Below are positions 9,028 through 17,522 of a DNA stretch of 64,000 nt, piece after piece. The translations under genes were made by a program, and so were the position numbers. The notes below the pieces were generated by a model. It was not told the DNA's origin and ran no database searches. It saw only the letters and a list, made by a program, of their open reading frames with translations. Numbering within the stretch: the stretch's first letter is position 1; each line of letters starts with the position of its first letter. The DNA is from Terrimonas_B sp041743125. Lineage in GTDB: Bacteria > Bacteroidota > Bacteroidia > Chitinophagales > Chitinophagaceae. The stretch lies in NCBI GenBank assembly GCA_041743125.1, contig JBGTNK010000187.1:1-64000 (forward strand). Reading direction: 5' to 3'.

Positions 9028-9975
9028 TTATATTCCTTCTGCTTCCGGCATAGTAACCACGGGAACTTTATATGCTTTATTAACCAGGTACACGCCCAAT
9101 AAAGTAACAATTCCTCCTATTGCAATAAATACCGTTAGTTTTTCAGAAAATATCATCCAACCCAACAATACAGCAACAATGGGATTTACATAGGCATATA
9201 AAGAAGCCTGCCCGGTAGAAAGATTTTGCAAAGCATATAAATAGGCAATAAAAGAAATAACAGATCCAAAAATGACGAGGTAGGCAATGGCGGCCCATGA
9301 TTGCCAGGGTATAGCTGCTATCGGTATTGAATCAACGGCACCGTATGAATTCACACTTAATGCAATTCCTGAAATAACCATTTGCAGCCCAATACTAAAA
9401 TAAGGATTGAAATTAGCTGCATGCTTCTTAGTATAGATTGTGCCAAATGCCCAGGCCCAGGTGGCCGCCAGTGATAATAAAATACCAAATCGAAAATCAC
9501 TGTTTAAGAAATCTTCCAGGTGGTCATAAAAAATTACACAGACACCGCTGAATCCTAATAATAATCCCATGATTGCTTTTCCTGGCATTTTAGCTCTGGC
9601 AGAAAACAGACCAATTACAACTAGCCATAAGGGGAAAATAGCTCCTATAATGGCAGCCAGGCCTGAAGAAATATATTTAAGAGCCCAGGTGCTCAGGCCA
9701 TTTGCCAATAGAAAGTTTAAAAAACTCAGTACAATAACCGGTTGCCATTCTTTTCCCTTAGGCCACCGTTCTCCCTTTACAACAAAGTATAAAACATAAC
9801 AAAGGCCACCCAGAAATTGCCTGATGCCGGCCATTTCTAATGGAGGCATGTGCCGAACCCCTATTTTGGAAGCAATCCAGGTAGTGCCCCAGAGTAAACA
9901 AACAAGTGCCAGAGAAAAAATTGCTTTAACCTGTGTTCCCTTTTTATGAATTGTTAGTGGGTTAAAGGCTGACAT
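9028..9975 (-). CDS. EamA/DMT-family transporter
   Basis: About 315 residues from the internal ATG at 9975 (MSAFNPLTIHKKGTQ). The ORF is open to 10125, but those 50 extra residues are polar and not family-like. Ten hydrophobic helices form two EamA repeats, first beginning LALVCLLWGTTWIASKIG and second LSLAATWAWAFGTIYTKKH, with the PIVAVLLGWMIFSEKL signature near the end. DMT transporters export or import small metabolites such as amino acids or purines; the substrate is unknown. It converges with the deacetylase gene. Confidence 0.85.
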   Translation of the reverse strand: MSAFNPLTIHKKGTQVKAIFSLALVCLLWGTTWIASKIGVRHMPPLEMAGIRQFLGGLCYVLYFVVKGERWPKGKEWQPVIVLSFLNFLLANGLSTWALKYISSGLAAIIGAIFPLWLVVIGLFSARAKMPGKAIMGLLLGFSGVCVIFYDHLEDFLNSDFRFGILLSLAATWAWAFGTIYTKKHAANFNPYFSIGLQMVISGIALSVNSYGAVDSIPIAAIPWQSWAAIAYLVIFGSVISFIAYLYALQNLSTGQASLYAYVNPIVAVLLGWMIFSEKLTVFIAIGGIVTLLGVYLVNKAYKVPVVTMPEAEGI

Positions 9976-10188
9976 TTTTTTCAGCGATTTTCCTGCCGGC
10001 GAAATAATTATTTTATTTATATCAAAAAATGACATGATAATATTTTGCTGGCACCCTAACCGACCCGATTCCTGAAAAAATCGTTGGTTTATAATTAGTC
10101 CGTTACTTTTTTTTCTTTTGTTCACAACTTTCTACTACACAAAACCGGAGCGCATAGGTTTCACACATCGAATGAACCCTTGAACATT

Positions 10189-11742
10189 TTAATGTTTAAA
10201 ATGCCTCATTCCGGTAATCACCATGGCCAGGTCATGTTGCTTACAATACTCTATAGAATCTTTATCCCGTATTGACCCGCCTGGTTGAATAAATGCACGA
10301 ATACCTGCTTCATTCCCTAACTGAACACAATCATTAAAGGGGAAAAAAGCATCACTTGCCATTACCGAGTTTTCTAAATTAAAATTGAATTGCTTTGCCT
10401 TTTCAATTGCCTGGCGCAAAGAATCAATACGGCTGGTTTGTCCGCAACCTTTGCCTATTAACTGTTTATTTTTGACCAAAGCGATTGCATTTGACTTTAA
10501 ATGTTTACATACCAAATTTGCAAATTGCAAATTTTCCCTTTCTTCAATCGTTGACTCTCTGCCTCCTGATTCTTCCCATTTACTGAAGTTTCCATCATCC
10601 ATATCCTGTATTAGTACGCCATTTAAAACAGATTTATATTGGTTTTTAAAAATTGGCAGATCTTTCATCATTAATACGATGCGGTTTTTTTTAGCCTGCA
10701 ACAGGATTAGAGCCTCATTATCAAAATCAGGAGCTATCAACACTTCAAAGAAGATTTCATTGATGGCCCCAGCCGTTGCTTTATCAATTTTACCATTCGT
10801 AACCAATACTCCTCCAAATGCACTTTCAGGATCACCTTCCAGTGCAGCATCCCAGGTTTCTTTCGTTGTGGCTCTTTGAGCTATACCGCAAACATTGGTA
10901 TGTTTAATAATGGCAAAAACAATTTCATTAGCCTGTTTAGGCCATTCTTTTATCAGTTGAACAGCAGCATCCACGTCCACGAGGTTATTATAAGAAAGTT
11001 CTTTCCCATTTAACTGGTCAAAAAGATGATTTAATTCACCAAAGAAAACGCCTGACTGGTGGGGGTTTTCTCCGTATCTCATGGTTTTGGGATGTGGGAT
11101 GGATTCGAGGAAGTATGATTCCCCCGAAGGATTGAAATATTTGGCTATTGCTACATCATAATGAGCCACTGTTTCAAACGCCCTGGCAGCGAAATCCCTT
11201 CGCTGATCAAGCGTAGTTTCGCCTGCCTGGTTTTCTAAAAGTTGTAATAAAGGTTCATAATCCATTTTTGCAGCCACAACCAGTACGTCATTATAATTTT
11301 TAGCTGCTCCGCGAATCATGGATGGACCTCCAATATCAATTTTTTCTATGATCGCAGCTACATTTAAACTTTCTCCTGTTTCTTTTGATTTTTGTTTTTG
11401 TTCATCAAGCGTTTTTTCAAACGGGTAAAGATCAACTATAACAAGGTCAAGTTCCGGAATTTGATACTGTTTCATTTCCAACACATCTGTCTCATTATCC
11501 CTTCTTCCCAAAATGCCACCAAAAACAGACGGATGCAATGTTTTTACCCTGCCGCCAAGAATGGAAGGATAGCTGGTGAGATTTTCTACCGGGATTACCC
11601 CGATGCCCAGTTTTTCAATAAATTTTTGAGTTCCTCCGGTAGAATATATTGTAATACCCAGCTCAGATAATTTTTTTACTATAGGTTCCAAACCCTCTTT
11701 ATAAAAAACTGAGATAAGGGCAGATTGAATCTTCTTGGTCAT
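10189..11742 (-). CDS. purH: Bifunctional AICAR formyltransferase / IMP cyclohydrolase
   Basis: 517 residues, the normal size. An N-terminal MGS-like cyclohydrolase domain (STGGTQKFIEKLGI, GRVKTLHPSVFGGILGRR) precedes the AICAR transformylase domain (MRYGENPHQSGVFFG, LSYNNLVDVDAA, AIIKHTNVCGIA, SDAFFPFNDCV, QPGGSIRDKD). It catalyses the last two steps of de novo purine synthesis, AICAR to FAICAR to IMP, in the cytoplasm. It is on the same strand as comEC, 82 bases downstream. A promoter with both -33 and -7 elements overlaps the comEC stop, so it is probably transcribed on its own. Confidence 0.97.
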   Translation of the reverse strand: MTKKIQSALISVFYKEGLEPIVKKLSELGITIYSTGGTQKFIEKLGIGVIPVENLTSYPSILGGRVKTLHPSVFGGILGRRDNETDVLEMKQYQIPELDLVIVDLYPFEKTLDEQKQKSKETGESLNVAAIIEKIDIGGPSMIRGAAKNYNDVLVVAAKMDYEPLLQLLENQAGETTLDQRRDFAARAFETVAHYDVAIAKYFNPSGESYFLESIPHPKTMRYGENPHQSGVFFGELNHLFDQLNGKELSYNNLVDVDAAVQLIKEWPKQANEIVFAIIKHTNVCGIAQRATTKETWDAALEGDPESAFGGVLVTNGKIDKATAGAINEIFFEVLIAPDFDNEALILLQAKKNRIVLMMKDLPIFKNQYKSVLNGVLIQDMDDGNFSKWEESGGRESTIEERENLQFANLVCKHLKSNAIALVKNKQLIGKGCGQTSRIDSLRQAIEKAKQFNFNLENSVMASDAFFPFNDCVQLGNEAGIRAFIQPGGSIRDKDSIEYCKQHDLAMVITGMRHFKH

Positions 11743-11814
11743 AATTGAAAAATTAAAAGGCAGGTCAATCAGTTTTACAGGTGATTTTATTTATCATGCC
11801 TGTTTAAAGAGCCG

Positions 11815-11844
11815 CAAATCTAACTTAATTCATGTTCATCACAA
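11815..11844 (-). promoter_or_regulatory. purH promoter (TTG / N19 / TAGATTTG)
   Basis: On the minus strand a -33 TTG at 11844-11842 and a -7 TAGATTTG at 11822-11815 are 19 bases apart, the Bacteroidota arrangement. The -33 part lies within the last codons of comEC. It is 72 bases upstream of the purH ATG. Confidence 0.55.
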
Positions 11845-13918
11845 AAGCCCCTTTTTCGGCTACGTCATGGTAAGGGATATGCAGTGAATCACAATCTTTT
11901 TTCCAATATTTTAATTTCCAGGCAGGGGTTGATCCATCAAATATTACTTTTTTTATTTGCATCGAATTGCAAAGACTCGAAATATAAAGTTTCGGATTTT
12001 TGGAAATGATGAGTAAATCAACTTGTTTTTTTTCAAATGAAGAATGAAATGAAATATTGCTGTCAACCAGCAATATGTTTTTTGCTGCGAATGAAACATA
12101 ATTTTTATTTACTAGTAGATTATCCAGGATGGTACCCGGGGCTGCCCTTTGCAGTATCCGGGAAGGTTTAAGATGGAAATTCCTGGCAAAATCATTTGCT
12201 TCAAGGTCTTTATCTCCTTTAAAAAAATAATGATTGCCACTTATAAAATCGATGGCCTGGAGCTTAGGTACATTGTACACGATTATCTTTTTTTGTTTCG
12301 CAGTTTGCCAGAATGAAAAGGTTCGAATGGTAAAAAAACAAAATAACGCTGCCAAACCCATGCTAAAACCCAACTTTGATTTTTCCAATAACCAATAACT
12401 GGTTCCTGCAATAAAAATGAATGAAAAAACAACCTGGGCCAGGCTGATCTGCAAACCATCCCACAACGAATAAGGCAATACTTCAATTCTTTCTATATAA
12501 GTGTTCATAAGCCAGATCAGCTTCGAAAGCACCTGGCCGGTAAACGCTGCTACCAGGGGAACAAACGAGATAATGCACAGAAAAATTTCTCCTAATAGTA
12601 TTGTGCTCGACAAGGGAACCGCCACAAGATTGGTAAGCAAAAAATGAGCAGGAAACTGGTGAAAATGATAAACACTTACAGGGAGAGTAAGTATTTGAGC
12701 GGCGATGGTAACCGAGTTCAACTTCCAGAAAAAATCGAGTATTTTATTTTTAATGTATAATAAATTATAAACAGGTCGCACAAAAATAATAATACTCAGG
12801 ACTGCAGAATAAGATAACTGAAAGCCCACATCCCATATCCAAAATGGATTATAAACTAAAAGCAAAAAAGCAGAAATGGCAAGGGTATTAAAAATAGAAG
12901 TCTTTTTTGAAAGATTTTCTCCCAGCACAATGCAGGTAAACATAACAGCAGATCGTAAAATGGATGGTTGACCTCCTGCGAGTAAGCTAAAAAGCCAGAG
13001 TCCGCAGATAATAATCAGGGGTCGCAACCATTTTACATATTTATTCCGGCGCATAGGCCTAAGCAATTGCACCAATAGCCAGTAAATGAGCCCCAGGTGC
13101 AGGCCGGATATGGCGATAATGTGTATCACTCCTGTATTGGTATACGACTGAACTAAAGTTTTATCAAGATCATTTTTATAACCTATTAATAAGGCTTCAG
13201 CCAAACCTAATTCCTTTTTACCAGGTATGTTTTTTCTGAGAATAGCAAGGACTTTATCCCGGGTATTATCTAAAAAATAGGAGAGACTTCTTTTTTTTGA
13301 GTTTGGTAAAATAATGTATTGGCCAGGGGACAGGTACACCTGGTGTGTAATGCCATGAAACAATGAATATCTTTGATAATCAAAACCTCCGGGATTTCCG
13401 GAATTTTTTATTTCCTGGAGTGATTTTTTAAAAACGATTTGTGATCCGTATTTTAATGACGCCGGTAAGGAATCTTTTTTAAAATAGATAATGATCTTTC
13501 CTTTAGCAGGTATTCTTTTTTCATCAATAATTAAATAGTTGATTACGGCATCTCCTTTCAGAGAATTTGTTTTTTCAATTGGTTTTTCATCCAGGGTTGC
13601 AACAAAAACACCACTGCTCTCAGATATATTACCAATCCAATCAGCCTGATTGCGTATATCATGATGCCATACCAAAAGCCCTCCAATGGCAGAAAAGGGA
13701 AGAAGGATGGCAATGCCATTGAGGAATCCAAACCGATACCTTTTAAAAAGTGAAAAAGAAAAGAAAATTCCGGTTATGATAAGGCTAACTGTAAAAAGAC
13801 AGTACCATAATATAGGATGGGGCGTGCAGGTCCATTGAATAAGAATCCCTGCAATTAGAGACATTAATAATTTAATAAAAGGAGCTTGCTTCCAGAAAAA
13901 AGAATGCCTGATTGCCAT
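11825..13918 (-). CDS. ComEC/Rec2-family competence membrane protein
   Basis: 697 residues. N-terminal helices and a DUF4131-like OB region (about 1-200) are followed by the competence domain with the signature NTGVIHIIAISGLHLGLIYW (about 260-280) and many helices up to about 520. The C-terminal ~180 residues sit where ComEC proteins carry a metallo-beta-lactamase domain, but I find no HxHxDH motif. It is either a degenerate or a lineage-specific tail. ComEC is the inner-membrane channel for single-stranded DNA in natural transformation. No other competence genes are nearby. Confidence 0.88.
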   Translation of the reverse strand: MAIRHSFFWKQAPFIKLLMSLIAGILIQWTCTPHPILWYCLFTVSLIITGIFFSFSLFKRYRFGFLNGIAILLPFSAIGGLLVWHHDIRNQADWIGNISESSGVFVATLDEKPIEKTNSLKGDAVINYLIIDEKRIPAKGKIIIYFKKDSLPASLKYGSQIVFKKSLQEIKNSGNPGGFDYQRYSLFHGITHQVYLSPGQYIILPNSKKRSLSYFLDNTRDKVLAILRKNIPGKKELGLAEALLIGYKNDLDKTLVQSYTNTGVIHIIAISGLHLGLIYWLLVQLLRPMRRNKYVKWLRPLIIICGLWLFSLLAGGQPSILRSAVMFTCIVLGENLSKKTSIFNTLAISAFLLLVYNPFWIWDVGFQLSYSAVLSIIIFVRPVYNLLYIKNKILDFFWKLNSVTIAAQILTLPVSVYHFHQFPAHFLLTNLVAVPLSSTILLGEIFLCIISFVPLVAAFTGQVLSKLIWLMNTYIERIEVLPYSLWDGLQISLAQVVFSFIFIAGTSYWLLEKSKLGFSMGLAALFCFFTIRTFSFWQTAKQKKIIVYNVPKLQAIDFISGNHYFFKGDKDLEANDFARNFHLKPSRILQRAAPGTILDNLLVNKNYVSFAAKNILLVDSNISFHSSFEKKQVDLLIISKNPKLYISSLCNSMQIKKVIFDGSTPAWKLKYWKKDCDSLHIPYHDVAEKGAFVMNMN

Positions 13919-14294
13919 AAAGAATTATTGACTTCGTTAAATCAATTTTTTAGCATTTTTCTTTTAGGAACATGAATGCAGGTAGTTATTCGGAAGGCAG
14001 GATGGAATTTTGAAATTACTTTATATCCGGAATTTGGTAAGACAAAATTTTACTTTTTAAAGAATTATCGCATGGTTTATTACTGGCACTATTTATATTT
14101 TTTTACCGGTAAATTTCTATTATTCTTACGGTATTTTTATAACAAAATTTCTATTATTATTTGATAATCTTTGCTTTACAGATATACTTAATTTGTATTT
14201 TCATGAAATGCTACCTGTTATAAAAATATAGGACATGATTCCTTAATAGATTTATAGCCTAATCAATTTTAGTTATTATTTAAATATTAAGGCT
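13919..14294. other. AT-rich intergenic region, 376 bases
   Basis: It lies between the divergent comEC gene and the 158-residue protein gene. It holds a 14-base direct repeat, AAATTTCTATTATT, at 14111-14124 and 14145-14158. A 62-codon open frame (13976-14164) has no family resemblance and low-complexity composition. No TAnnTTTG element or terminator is recognised. Confidence 0.4.
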
Positions 14295-14771
14295 ATGACA
14301 AAAATTCAAAAAAAATCATTAAGAGTAGGAAAGCAGGTTAACACCAAACATGTTGACACTGTTATTAAAAATTACAAGCAGGAGCGCTGGATACACAATT
14401 CAAAACGCCTGGGAAAAGAAGATTCGCTGAGTGTTTGGTACAGTATTGAGGAATTGGAAGAATTTATTGCAAAAAGTAAAGACCATGGAGCGGATGGAAT
14501 TAAACTGTATTTCGGGGCATATGATAAAGACCATAAAGAGCAGCCTCTATTTGCGGGTCGGCAAACCATTGCGCTGGTGGCCACCAAACAAAAGGTTACT
14601 GAAAATGGGGCATCTAATAAAGACATCTATATTCAAACTGATAAAGGGTCCTCAATATTGGCATGGAACGCCGGCAGTCTATGTCCTCCTTATTGCAATA
14701 CAGATTTTGATTCAGACGAAATTGGCATAACAATTCTGGATAAAGGAAATGAAGGTATGATTGTCGCTTAA
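14295..14771 (+). CDS. Hypothetical protein with C-terminal CPPYC motif
   Basis: 158 residues, soluble and without a signal peptide. A basic N-terminus (KIQKKSLRVGKQVNTKHVD) and a helix around YSIEELEEFIAKSKDHGADGIKLYFGAYD lead into a central strand-rich part (GRQTIALVATKQKV). The end has SLCPPYCNTDFDSDEIG. The GIKLYFGAYxxD and CPPxC patterns recur in Bacteroidota hypothetical proteins as I recall them; no function is known. The two cysteines could bind metal or form a disulfide. A strong terminator follows, so it is probably its own unit, although it precedes a two-component system on the same strand. Confidence 0.75.
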   Translation: MTKIQKKSLRVGKQVNTKHVDTVIKNYKQERWIHNSKRLGKEDSLSVWYSIEELEEFIAKSKDHGADGIKLYFGAYDKDHKEQPLFAGRQTIALVATKQKVTENGASNKDIYIQTDKGSSILAWNAGSLCPPYCNTDFDSDEIGITILDKGNEGMIVA

Positions 14772-14793
14772 TACACGAGATTCCTTTTAAAAT

Positions 14794-14827
14794 AATACCT
14801 CCTGTTAATCTGGAGGTATTAATTTTT
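14794..14827 (+). terminator. Intrinsic terminator after the CPPYC protein
   Basis: A nine-base perfect stem AATACCTCC (14794-14802) and GGAGGTATT (14812-14820), with a nine-base loop, is followed by AATTTTTAT. It separates this gene from the 7TM gene, though it might act as partial read-through attenuation. Confidence 0.7.
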
Positions 14828-14859
14828 ATAGACTTACATTTAAATCTTTAAAGTTATAG

Positions 14860-15522
14860 ATGTCCTTCTTACCTGTTTATTTTTACATGATTTCGTTTTG
14901 TTTTCTGGCAAGCCTTTCTGTTTATTTTACAACAAAAGAGTTCTTTTATTATTTAAAATATTTTCCACCCTTTTTATTGGCAACGTTAATAGCTGAGTTT
15001 TTTGGTTCTTACCTGCTTTCAATAAATAAGAATAACCTTTGGCTATATAATTTTTTTACCGTTTTTGAGTTTTGTTTTTACCTGTTTGTTATAAGGATAA
15101 TTATCACCAATAAAAAAATTAAAAAGGCGGTAGTGATTACCCTTTTATTTTATTTATTGATCGCTGTAATTAATATCATTTTTATTCAGAAGATGAATGC
15201 ATTCCATACTGTAACATATGCTCTGGGTTGCCTTCTGATTGTTGGATTCTGTATCTATTATTTCTTCGAATTATTTAAACTTCCTAAGTCGGTCAATTTA
15301 AAAAATAACCCGGCCTTTTGGATCTGTTCAGGGCTATTATTTTTTTATTGTTGTGGCTTTCCATTATATGGTCTTACAAATTATTTAAGCGGGATTTCGA
15401 AACTTATTATCAAGAATTTTTTTGCTATTATCGTTATCTTGAATTGTTTTTTATATACTTTATTTACGATCGCCTTTTTATGCCGGATCAAAACCAGGAA
15501 ATTTATTTCGTCTCAATCATAG
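14860..15522 (+). CDS. Seven-helix membrane protein coupled to a histidine kinase
   Basis: 220 residues with about seven hydrophobic segments (roughly 3-24, 31-54, 58-82, 88-110, 115-139, 149-172 and 182-208). Loops are very short and a basic tail follows (RIKTRKF). I recognise no named family. Its last 43 bases overlap the kinase start, so translation is probably coupled. The downstream kinase has only a few residues outside the membrane, so this protein is a good candidate for its sensing partner (inference). It could alternatively be an unrelated small-molecule carrier. Confidence 0.7.
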   Translation: MSFLPVYFYMISFCFLASLSVYFTTKEFFYYLKYFPPFLLATLIAEFFGSYLLSINKNNLWLYNFFTVFEFCFYLFVIRIIITNKKIKKAVVITLLFYLLIAVINIIFIQKMNAFHTVTYALGCLLIVGFCIYYFFELFKLPKSVNLKNNPAFWICSGLLFFYCCGFPLYGLTNYLSGISKLIIKNFFAIIVILNCFLYTLFTIAFLCRIKTRKFISSQS

Positions 15523-16283
15523 GTATCATCCTGGGATTATTATTAGTTGGCTTTATTGTTACTATCCTTTTTTTATATCAGCGAAGGCAACAGAAGCAGG
15601 AGCAGGAGATGGAAAAAATAAAGGATATGTACGAAAAGGAAGCCCTGCGCTCCCAACTTGAAATACAGGAAAATACTTTTAAAACAATAGCCCAGGAGTT
15701 GCATGATAATATCGGTCAAATGCTATCCGTAGCCAAACTGTCCCTTTCCGTGCTTCCAATTGACAAGGATCACAATGCCTTTGAGCAACTTCAAAATTCA
15801 CAACAAATTTTAAATAAAGCCATCGTTGACCTTTCCAATCTTACTAAAGGATTGCATTCTGATCGTATAGCTCAGGTAGGTTTGGCGGAGTCTATCCGGT
15901 ATGAATTATATGCTTTAAAAAATGCAGGTATCTTGCAGGTTCAATTTCATCAGTCAGGAACAGAAATTGAATTTAATGACCAGAAGTCAATTTTTTTATT
16001 CCGGATTTTTCAGGAAGCAGTAAATAATATTTTGAAACATTCCAAAGCAACTGAATTAACAGTAAATCTCATTTATGAGGAATATCTGTTCAGTATGGAG
16101 ATCAGGGACAATGGTGCCGGTTTTGATGTATCGCAAAAAAAGAAATCTGCAAATTCGTCAAGTGGTGTAGGTTTGAAAAGTATGTTCAACCGGGCAAAAC
16201 TCATAGGTGCTGACCTGACCATGAATAGTGTTCAGGGAAATGGTACAACAATTCTGATAGAACTTCCCTTAGAACCAGATTAA
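15480..16283 (+). CDS. Sensor histidine kinase, HisKA_3 type, single TM, no sensor domain
   Basis: 267 residues from ATG 15480. The frame is open back to 15318, but that part is the out-of-frame copy of the 7TM gene. One N-terminal helix (about 10-33) is followed by a coiled coil (34-70). The H-box is QELHDNIGQMLSVAK with His75, the N-box FRIFQEAVNNILKHSKA, G1 IRDNGAGFD, and G2 GVGLKSMFNRAKLIGA. It is a NarX/DegS-class kinase. Only about eight residues precede the helix, so it cannot sense outside on its own. It overlaps the 7TM gene upstream, and its stop overlaps the regulator start (TAATG). Confidence 0.92.
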   Translation: MPDQNQEIYFVSIIGIILGLLLVGFIVTILFLYQRRQQKQEQEMEKIKDMYEKEALRSQLEIQENTFKTIAQELHDNIGQMLSVAKLSLSVLPIDKDHNAFEQLQNSQQILNKAIVDLSNLTKGLHSDRIAQVGLAESIRYELYALKNAGILQVQFHQSGTEIEFNDQKSIFLFRIFQEAVNNILKHSKATELTVNLIYEEYLFSMEIRDNGAGFDVSQKKKSANSSSGVGLKSMFNRAKLIGADLTMNSVQGNGTTILIELPLEPD

Positions 16284-16948
16284 TGATCATGATAAAAAGC
16301 GTGAAAAATATACAAGTTGCAATTGCAGACGATCATAGTTTACTGCGTAGCGCATTGGGTAAGCTGATTAATACTTTTGAAGGATATACCGTAGTAATGG
16401 AAGCTGATAATGGTAAAGACCTGATTGAAAAAATAGCTAAAAATGTATTGCCGGACATCGTATTGCTGGATATTAATATGCCAGAAATGGACGGTTTTGA
16501 AACAACCCAGTGGCTGCGTAAGAAATATCCCCAAATCAAAGTGTTGACCTTATCCATGCTTAGTGATGAAAGAACGATTATAAAAATATTCCGGTTGGGC
16601 GCAAAAGGATATTTATTAAAAAATGCGGATCCAAAAGAATTGAAAGAAGCCCTTGATGCCATCATTAATAAAAATGTTTACCTCTCGGAATATGTGTCAA
16701 GTAAATTAGTAAGTGGATTGCATAATGATCCTGAAACGGATCTTAAACCGGCAATAGTAAATGAAAGAGAAAGAGAATTTTTAAGATGGACTTGTTCTGA
16801 ATTATCCTATAAAGAAATTGCAGAAAAAATGTTTCTTAGTTACAGGACAATCGATGACTACCGCCAGGCCCTTTTTACAAAACTAAAAATTCACAGCCGG
16901 GTAGGTTTAGTGATGTATGCGATAAGGAATAAAATTGTGGAGGTTTAA
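16283..16948 (+). CDS. NarL/LuxR-family response regulator
   Basis: 221 residues. The receiver domain has the acidic pocket Asp16-Asp17 (IADDHSLLR), phospho-acceptor Asp63 (VLLDINMPEMDG) and the Lys of YLLKNADP. The C-terminal LuxR-type helix-turn-helix (about 155-215) includes NEREREFLRW, YKEIAEKMFLSYRTIDDYRQAL and KLKIHSRVGLVMYAI. Its ATG overlaps the kinase stop, so they form a two-component pair. It is probably a transcription activator with unknown targets. Confidence 0.95.
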   Translation: MIMIKSVKNIQVAIADDHSLLRSALGKLINTFEGYTVVMEADNGKDLIEKIAKNVLPDIVLLDINMPEMDGFETTQWLRKKYPQIKVLTLSMLSDERTIIKIFRLGAKGYLLKNADPKELKEALDAIINKNVYLSEYVSSKLVSGLHNDPETDLKPAIVNEREREFLRWTCSELSYKEIAEKMFLSYRTIDDYRQALFTKLKIHSRVGLVMYAIRNKIVEV

Positions 16949-16953
16949 TTTAT

Positions 16954-17424
16954 TCAGGCAAGAAGTTTAGATAGCAAGGCCACCTGGCCTACGTGGTAAA
17001 TATTATGCTGAATCAATCCATTTAATAAATACCGAAAATTATATTCGCGGTAATCGACGATCTCATCCAGGAAAGAGTCCTCTCTAGAAAGGAGTAAAGC
17101 GATGATTTGCTGATGGGTGGCAATAAGTTCTGCAAGTGCTTCATCCCAATCATGAGTATTTGGGTTAATTTCACGCCAATCCATTTTTTCAAATGCAGCC
17201 ATATCATTGATCTTTTCTTTTTCAATTCTTTTCAGGGTAAAATCGGACCAGGTAATCATATGATATAACAGGTCCATCATTGAATGCGAAGAAGGTGATA
17301 ATTTTTTATGGGCCTGGGATGTATCTATTTCACGAAGAAGTGCGAATACAGGACGGCCAAACCATGGACTTCCATCTAACGTATTTTCCAGATTGCTGAT
17401 GATTGATTGTATTTCACTTTTCAT
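16954..17424 (-). CDS. DinB-family protein
   Basis: 156 residues of the four-helix-bundle DinB/YfiT fold. The putative metal histidines are in SMMDLLYHMITWSDFTLKRI and in LIQHNIYHVGQVALL near the end. The family includes thiol-dependent and metal-dependent enzymes and many unknowns. It converges with the response regulator, six bases apart. The function here is not known. Confidence 0.85.
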   Translation of the reverse strand: MKSEIQSIISNLENTLDGSPWFGRPVFALLREIDTSQAHKKLSPSSHSMMDLLYHMITWSDFTLKRIEKEKINDMAAFEKMDWREINPNTHDWDEALAELIATHQQIIALLLSREDSFLDEIVDYREYNFRYLLNGLIQHNIYHVGQVALLSKLLA

Positions 17425-17522
17425 TGCCTAAAATTACAAATTTGCAATACTCCTATTAAAAATGAATTTTTTACAAATGGTTAAATCTTGTAAAACAGAA
17501 GGAGGTTGCAACCGAAGTGAAA

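Noticed and set aside
9976..10125. N-terminal 50-residue extension of the EamA transporter
   Set aside because: Polar and unlike the family start; the ATG at 9975 fits better, though the longer form cannot be excluded.
10385..10879. A 164-codon plus-strand frame inside purH
   Set aside because: Antisense shadow of the AICAR transformylase coding sequence.
13976..14164. A 62-codon frame in the comEC upstream region
   Set aside because: Phe/Tyr-rich AT-driven translation, no promoter element, no family.
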